DNA from: an archaeon
Lineage (GTDB): Archaea; Halobacteriota; Syntropharchaeia; Alkanophagales; Methanospirareceae
DNA: 10,723 bases
Assembly (NCBI GenBank): GCA_030019325.1
Contig: JASEFB010000070.1
Span: forward strand, 1-10,723
Direction: 5' to 3'
A program made the position numbers and the translations under genes. Under the pieces are notes generated by a model. The model was not told the origin of the DNA. It did no database searches and worked only from the letters and a program-made list of their open reading frames with translations. Shown in pieces: positions 6,834 to 10,723 of this stretch (position 1 is its first letter; each line of letters opens with the position of its first letter).

Positions 6834-9470
6834 ATGACACTACCAGCTTGGTGGCAGGTAACAACACCGCATAAAGATATAAGAGAAGGAAAACTGAGTG
6901 AGGCGATATTCGCTGCGGATTTAGGAGATGTTTTTTATGGTAAAGCACTGTTAGAATACAGGGATGCAAGCATCTTTTTCCAGAAGACCTATGTTACCCT
7001 TGGGTTAAAGAACCTCCTTGAGAACGTGCTCACCCGATTAAGCGAAGGGAAAGGCGATCCCGTGATTCAACTTCAAACACCCTTCGGAGGTGGCAAGACC
7101 CATGCCCTTCTGGCTTTATACCACCTCATCAAACACAGAAAAGAGGTCGAGCACATCCCTCCGCTGACAGAACTTCCGAAAGTAGAAGCAAAGGTAGCGG
7201 TATTTGTGGGTACGCATGCGGATGCCATTTCAGGAAAGACTCCTTGGGGTGAGATTGCTGAGCAGTTGGACTGTTACGAAATCATAAAAGAGCATGATAA
7301 AAAACGCATAGCACCTGGAAAGGAAAAGCTGAGACAAATTCTTGAAGCATCAGGTCCCACACTCATTCTGATGGATGAGATTCTGGAATACATTGTCAAA
7401 GCGAATCGTGCTGAAAAGGTAGAGAGGATCACACAGGGCCAGACCCTCGCCTTCTTGCAGGAGATTTCGGAAGTAATCGCGGCTTCTGAGAATTGCTGTT
7501 TGATTATTTCCCTTCCTGCAAGCATACTTGAAAGATATGATGAAGAGGCAGAGAGGTCTTTGCAGCAGCTACAAAAGATTTCAGGCCGGGTAGAGGCTGT
7601 TTATACACCTGTGGAAGGTGTGGAGATATATGAGGTTATTCGCAAGCGATTATTTGAGGATTTGGGAGAATTTAATACAAGAAGAAATGTTGCACAATCT
7701 TATTTTGACTTGTATCAGAAACTCGGAGTAGATGTGCCATCAGAGATAAAAGAAATTGAATATCGTGAGCGGATAGAACATGCCTATCCATTTCACCCGG
7801 AGCTTATCGATGTTCTCTACGAGCATTGGGGCTCTTTTCCCACATTCCAGAGGACGAGAGGGGTCTTAAGACTTCTAGCGCTCGTTGTAGCTGACATTTA
7901 CAGGCAAAAAATACACTCACCTCTTATTCCGTCTTCCCTGGTAAATCTTGAGAATCAGGCAATACGAAGGGAGTTTATCAAGCATATTGGGAATGAATAT
8001 GATAGTGTCATCGCTGCTGATATCGCGGGCAAAAATGCAAAAGCACCTAAGATTGATAAAGAAATGGGGAGCGAGTATGAAAGATATGGAATTGCCTCTG
8101 GCATAGCCACAAGCGTCTTCCTCTATTCCTTTAGCGGAGCGGGAAAGAAAGAAACAACTTTGCCAAGAGTCCGAGTTGCCCTCCTAAGAGAAGGTATTCC
8201 TCATACAATCGTAGGCGATGCGATAGGCAAGGTGGAGGAGGAACTCTGGTATTTCCACTCAGAGAGAAAACAGTACTCATTTAAGAATCAGCCGAACCTG
8301 AATCGTGTGATTGTGGATAGAGAGGAGACGATCTCCGATGAGAAAATTCGAGATGAACTCGAAGAAATTACCCAAAAGAATGTAGGTAGAGCGTTGGAAG
8401 TGTATCCATGGCCTCGAGAGTCATCGGATATCCCGGATAACAAAAACTTCAAACTCGCCATTCTCTCCCCTGAGTTCACATATGACTCGGAAAAAGGGAA
8501 GAAGCTTGTTGCTGAGTTTTTTGAGAAGGCGGGCATTGGATTTAGGGTTTACAAAAACACTCTGTTCGCCCTCGCAATGGACAGCGGCCAATATATCACT
8601 CTCTGGAAATCTTTGAAGCGTTATTTGGCTCTTTCCGACATTCAAGGCGATAAAAGTCTCCTTGAAAGGCTAACCAAAGAGAGCCAGGAGGAATTGAAGA
8701 AGAAGTTAAAAGAGGTGGAAAAGGAAATACCATTCAGGATTCTCACCGCATACAGACATTTAGCCCTGTTAGTGGAGAGTGGTTTAACTTGGAAAGACCT
8801 CGGTATCCCAACAGTTGGAACGAGCGCCATTATTTCGGAAAGAGTTAAACAGTATCTTAAAGACCAGGAGAGAATCCTATCCCGTCTCACTCCCAAGTAT
8901 ATCTTAGACAAAACATTTGCCAGAGATGAGAATGAAAAGGCTTTGCGTGATATCTACGAACTTTCTCTCAAGACCCCAGGGATGCCTCTCCCTGAGAATG
9001 ATAATGTTCTTTTTGAGGCTGTAAAAGAAGGCGTAAGAAGCGGGTTTATTGGAGTTAGGGAAGGCTCAAAAGTTTATTACAGCGAAGCTATTTCTCCAAT
9101 AATCGATTCTGTCATTTTGCGTGGCGAAGTAGCAGAGAAGTTGACGAGGGAATTAAAGGAAAAAGAAGAGAAAGCGGAAGAGGAAAAGGAAAGAAAAAAA
9201 GTTGACATCGGCGGAATAGAAGTGACAGGGGTAAAGGAAGCTAAAGGAATTAAAAGGGTGACTTTAAGGGCAAAAGTCCCGTGGGATAAACTGTCTTCTA
9301 TAATCACTGGTGTGATCGGGCCTCTTAAAGATAAGGGACAGCCACCAGAAATAACAATCGAAATTAAGGCAGAAACTGAAGAGCAGTTTGATAGAACCAC
9401 GCTGGATACAAAGGTAAAAGAAACACTTCAACAGATAGGTGCTGAGATCGAAGAGTGGAAAGAAGAATAA
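6834..9470 (+). CDS. DUF499-type P-loop ATPase of an Hma-like defence system
   Basis: This 878-residue protein begins with the family's characteristic N-terminus (WWQVTTPHKDIREG). It has a Walker A of the DUF499 form, TPFGGGKTHALLAL, with GGGKT at 85-89, and a Walker B LILMDEILEYI with D181/E182. HPELIDVL and the FQRTRGVLRLLA segment at about 338-349 are typical of the AAA-like C-lobe, where R340 or R342 could be an arginine finger. Residues about 765-790 are a highly charged helix, followed by a small domain (VDIGGIEVTGV to the end). Length is in the usual range and the frame is intact. Biochemistry of DUF499 proteins is poorly known; gene neighbourhoods with DUF1156 methylases and DUF3883 helicases suggest an NTP-driven part of a DNA modification/restriction complex. 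It follows the HEPN remnant by two bases and is probably the last gene of the operon. Confidence 0.88.
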   Translation: MTLPAWWQVTTPHKDIREGKLSEAIFAADLGDVFYGKALLEYRDASIFFQKTYVTLGLKNLLENVLTRLSEGKGDPVIQLQTPFGGGKTHALLALYHLIKHRKEVEHIPPLTELPKVEAKVAVFVGTHADAISGKTPWGEIAEQLDCYEIIKEHDKKRIAPGKEKLRQILEASGPTLILMDEILEYIVKANRAEKVERITQGQTLAFLQEISEVIAASENCCLIISLPASILERYDEEAERSLQQLQKISGRVEAVYTPVEGVEIYEVIRKRLFEDLGEFNTRRNVAQSYFDLYQKLGVDVPSEIKEIEYRERIEHAYPFHPELIDVLYEHWGSFPTFQRTRGVLRLLALVVADIYRQKIHSPLIPSSLVNLENQAIRREFIKHIGNEYDSVIAADIAGKNAKAPKIDKEMGSEYERYGIASGIATSVFLYSFSGAGKKETTLPRVRVALLREGIPHTIVGDAIGKVEEELWYFHSERKQYSFKNQPNLNRVIVDREETISDEKIRDELEEITQKNVGRALEVYPWPRESSDIPDNKNFKLAILSPEFTYDSEKGKKLVAEFFEKAGIGFRVYKNTLFALAMDSGQYITLWKSLKRYLALSDIQGDKSLLERLTKESQEELKKKLKEVEKEIPFRILTAYRHLALLVESGLTWKDLGIPTVGTSAIISERVKQYLKDQERILSRLTPKYILDKTFARDENEKALRDIYELSLKTPGMPLPENDNVLFEAVKEGVRSGFIGVREGSKVYYSEAISPIIDSVILRGEVAEKLTRELKEKEEKAEEEKERKKVDIGGIEVTGVKEAKGIKRVTLRAKVPWDKLSSIITGVIGPLKDKGQPPEITIEIKAETEEQFDRTTLDTKVKETLQQIGAEIEEWKEE

Positions 9471-9565
9471 CCCCCGATTATGCAACTATAACACAGCACA
9501 TATGGCTCACCGAAAACCCGAAGCAGCTCCTTTCTATACTATTATAACCCAAAAAGGTGCGATAT
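9471..9565 (+). other. Short gap between ATPase and SIR2-like genes with a weak promoter candidate
   Basis: This is the only real gap in the cluster. TATACT at 9535-9540, followed by an AT-rich ATTATAA, could be a -10 box or archaeal TATA-like element about 26-31 bases before the SIR2 start. No TTGACA-like -35 sits at the right distance, so support is weak. No hairpin with a T-run is visible after the ATPase stop, so read-through from the operon is possible. Confidence 0.25.
9554..9559 (+). promoter_or_regulatory. Ribosome binding site of the SIR2-like gene
   Basis: AAGGTG lies six bases before the ATG at 9566. It favours that ATG over the in-frame GTG at 9557, which would lie inside the RBS itself. 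Confidence 0.6.
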
Positions 9566-10599
9566 ATGAAAGAAAACCCCAAACAAATTATAATATTAGG
9601 AGCAGGTGCATCAAAAAGTGAAGGAGCGCCCCTTCAAAATGAGTTATTTTTAGAATTCTTTGATATTTATAAAACTTTGAAAAAAAAGTCTGTATGGACT
9701 GTAACAGAAAGACAAGAAAATGCAATTTTTAGTTTTTTCAAAGATTTCTGGGGTATTGATATTGATAACTACAAAGACCAAAGAGGGAATTTCCCAACTT
9801 TTGAAGAATGTTTGAGCGTGCTTGATTTGGCTTATTTAAGAGCGGAAAGTTTTAAGGGGTACACAAAAGATAAAATAAATGAAATAAGGAGCGGACTAAT
9901 ATTTCTTATTGCAACGGTTTTAGATGAAAAATTAAAGGAAAAGATAATTTATCATCAAAAATTAGTTGATAGACTTAAGAGAGAAAAAACTTTGAAAAAG
10001 ACTACCTTCTTGAGTTTGAATTATGACATAATTATAGATAATGTTTTAATAAATTTATATCCACACTACCATGTTGACTACGGGATCGAATTTGTCAATT
10101 TTAAGAGAGAGAATGACTGGACAAGACCAGACCAAAAAAAGTCTATATTCCTTTTAAAACCACATGGTTCACTTAACTGGCTATATTGTCCAACATGTAA
10201 TCACATGGAGCATACCCCACGAAAAGCTGTCGAGGCCTTTTATAAACCGAAACCGTGTGAAGATTGTGGTACTGCAATGGAACCTGTAATAGTTCCACCG
10301 ACTTTTTATAAAGAGATGTCAATCCATTTATTCAACAGATCTTTCTTAAGGCAGATGAAATATTGAGAAGCGCTAATAAAATCTTGATTTGTGGATACTC
10401 ATTTCCTGATTCTGACATGCATATCAAATACTTGCTTAAAAAGGCAGAAAGATTTAGTGGAAAAACACCGGAGATTTATGTGATAAATAAAATGTGAAAA
10501 AATGAGGAGGAACGACGCTTTAAACGTTTCTTTAAAGATAAGACGAAAGTTCATTTTACCAGGAAATCATTTGAAGAGTTTAGTGAAAGAGGAGTTTGA
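9566..10599 (+). pseudogene. SIR2-like (SIR2_2 family) candidate NADase, frameshifted and with an in-frame stop
   Basis: The N-terminal 251 residues are a SIR2-like Rossmann protein: nucleotide-binding IILGAGASKSEGAP (GAGAS at 12-16), SLNYD (N152) and KPHGSLNW (H200), a pair equivalent to the catalytic Asn/His of prokaryotic SIR2 NADases. A zinc ribbon follows (C208/C211 and C231/C234), then the PPTFYKE segment. As written it ends at 10364-10366. One missing A near 10321-10322 explains this: the neighbouring frame continues as NPFIQQIFLKADEIL, then ILICGYSFPDSDMHIKYLL, the conserved GYS-PxxD C-terminal part. That frame meets TGA at 10495-10497, then stays open (KNEEERRFKRFF onward) to TGA at 10597-10599. 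Restored length is about 344 residues. SIR2 domains of this type deplete NAD+ in anti-phage abortive systems; that role here is inferred. The gene is visibly more AT-rich than its neighbours (25% and 33% GC in two 60-base stretches). Confidence 0.85.
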
Positions 10600-10723
10600 T
10601 GCGCGGGCTAGATCAGTTAACAGAGATTCTCTGGTGCCCTATGCTTCAGCAAACTCAAGCCATTATAAACATCAATTGTTGCATCCATTTATCCTGCGGA
10701 CAAAAAAGATTTCCGCTCTTTGA
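10600..10723. other. Window end, no gene recognised
   Basis: The last 124 bases follow the natural end of the SIR2-like gene. They hold no convincing ORF on either strand and no terminator I would defend. A short GCGGA/TCCGC inverted repeat near 10697-10716 has a long A-rich loop and no T-run, so I do not call it. Confidence 0.4.

Noticed and set aside
248..9470. Canonical DISARM system
   Set aside because: DISARM requires drmA, drmB and drmC. None is present; the DUF499 ATPase and DUF1156 methylase point to an Hma-like system instead.
10495..10497. TGA recoded as tryptophan, glycine or selenocysteine
   Set aside because: The methylase and MNT genes and the helicase end naturally at TGA, so it is a stop here. 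No SECIS-like structure is apparent and SIR2 proteins are not known selenoproteins.
10502..10723. Short ORF at the window end
   Set aside because: Its first part overlaps the C-terminal coding of the SIR2 gene in the wrong frame, and nothing in the peptide is recognisable.
1..10723. CRISPR array, tRNA, rRNA, insertion sequence or attachment site
   Set aside because: I found no regularly spaced repeats, cloverleaf-like sequence, transposase motifs or terminal inverted repeats.

Overview
The window carries a defence-type gene cluster, all on the + strand. In order it holds: (1) a large SNF2-type DEAH helicase with a C-terminal DUF3883 domain (248-3565); (2) a DUF1156-type adenine DNA methyltransferase (3562-6295); (3) an MNT nucleotidyltransferase antitoxin (6292-6585); (4) the remnant of its HEPN (DUF86) partner toxin (6582-6831); (5) a DUF499-type P-loop ATPase (6834-9470); and (6) after a 95-base gap, a SIR2-like gene (9566-10599). 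Genes 1-5 are joined by ATGA or GTGA stop/start overlaps, or by a 2-base gap, so they look like one polycistronic unit. Helicase + methylase + DUF499 ATPase is the composition of the predicted defence system called Hma (helicase-methylase-ATPase) and is related in parts to DISARM. Here that core has a toxin-antitoxin pair embedded between methylase and ATPase and a SIR2 candidate NADase just downstream.

Several genes are broken in ways a plain ORF list hides. The methylase has an extra G exactly in its SAM-binding motif I (3895-3897), which splits it in two. Further on it has a compensated pair, a missing C near 5671-5672 and an extra A in 5788-5792, which scrambles about 39 residues without closing the frame. 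The HEPN gene has lost about 30 codons, including the RX4-6H catalytic motif, and is out of frame after the junction. The SIR2 gene has a missing A near 10321-10322, and its restored frame then meets an in-frame TGA at 10495-10497 before the natural end at 10597-10599. The helicase, MNT and DUF499 genes read through cleanly. The lesions sit mostly in short homopolymers, so sequencing error is a real alternative to gene decay, but it would not explain the HEPN deletion.

Organism: this cannot be fixed from the window. MNT/HEPN pairs, DUF499/DUF1156 proteins, heavy AGA/AGG arginine usage and many Lys/Glu residues would fit a thermophilic or anaerobic bacterium or archaeon, probably uncultivated. 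GAGGTG and GGAGG Shine-Dalgarno sites show leadered translation with a standard anti-SD. All intact genes end in TAA or TGA, so TGA is a stop here.

Proposed working model (inference): the methylase marks self DNA; the helicase and the DUF499 ATPase act on unmarked invading DNA; and the MNT-HEPN and SIR2 genes were accessory abortive-type effectors. In this copy both candidate toxic effectors (HEPN and SIR2) and the methylase carry lesions.
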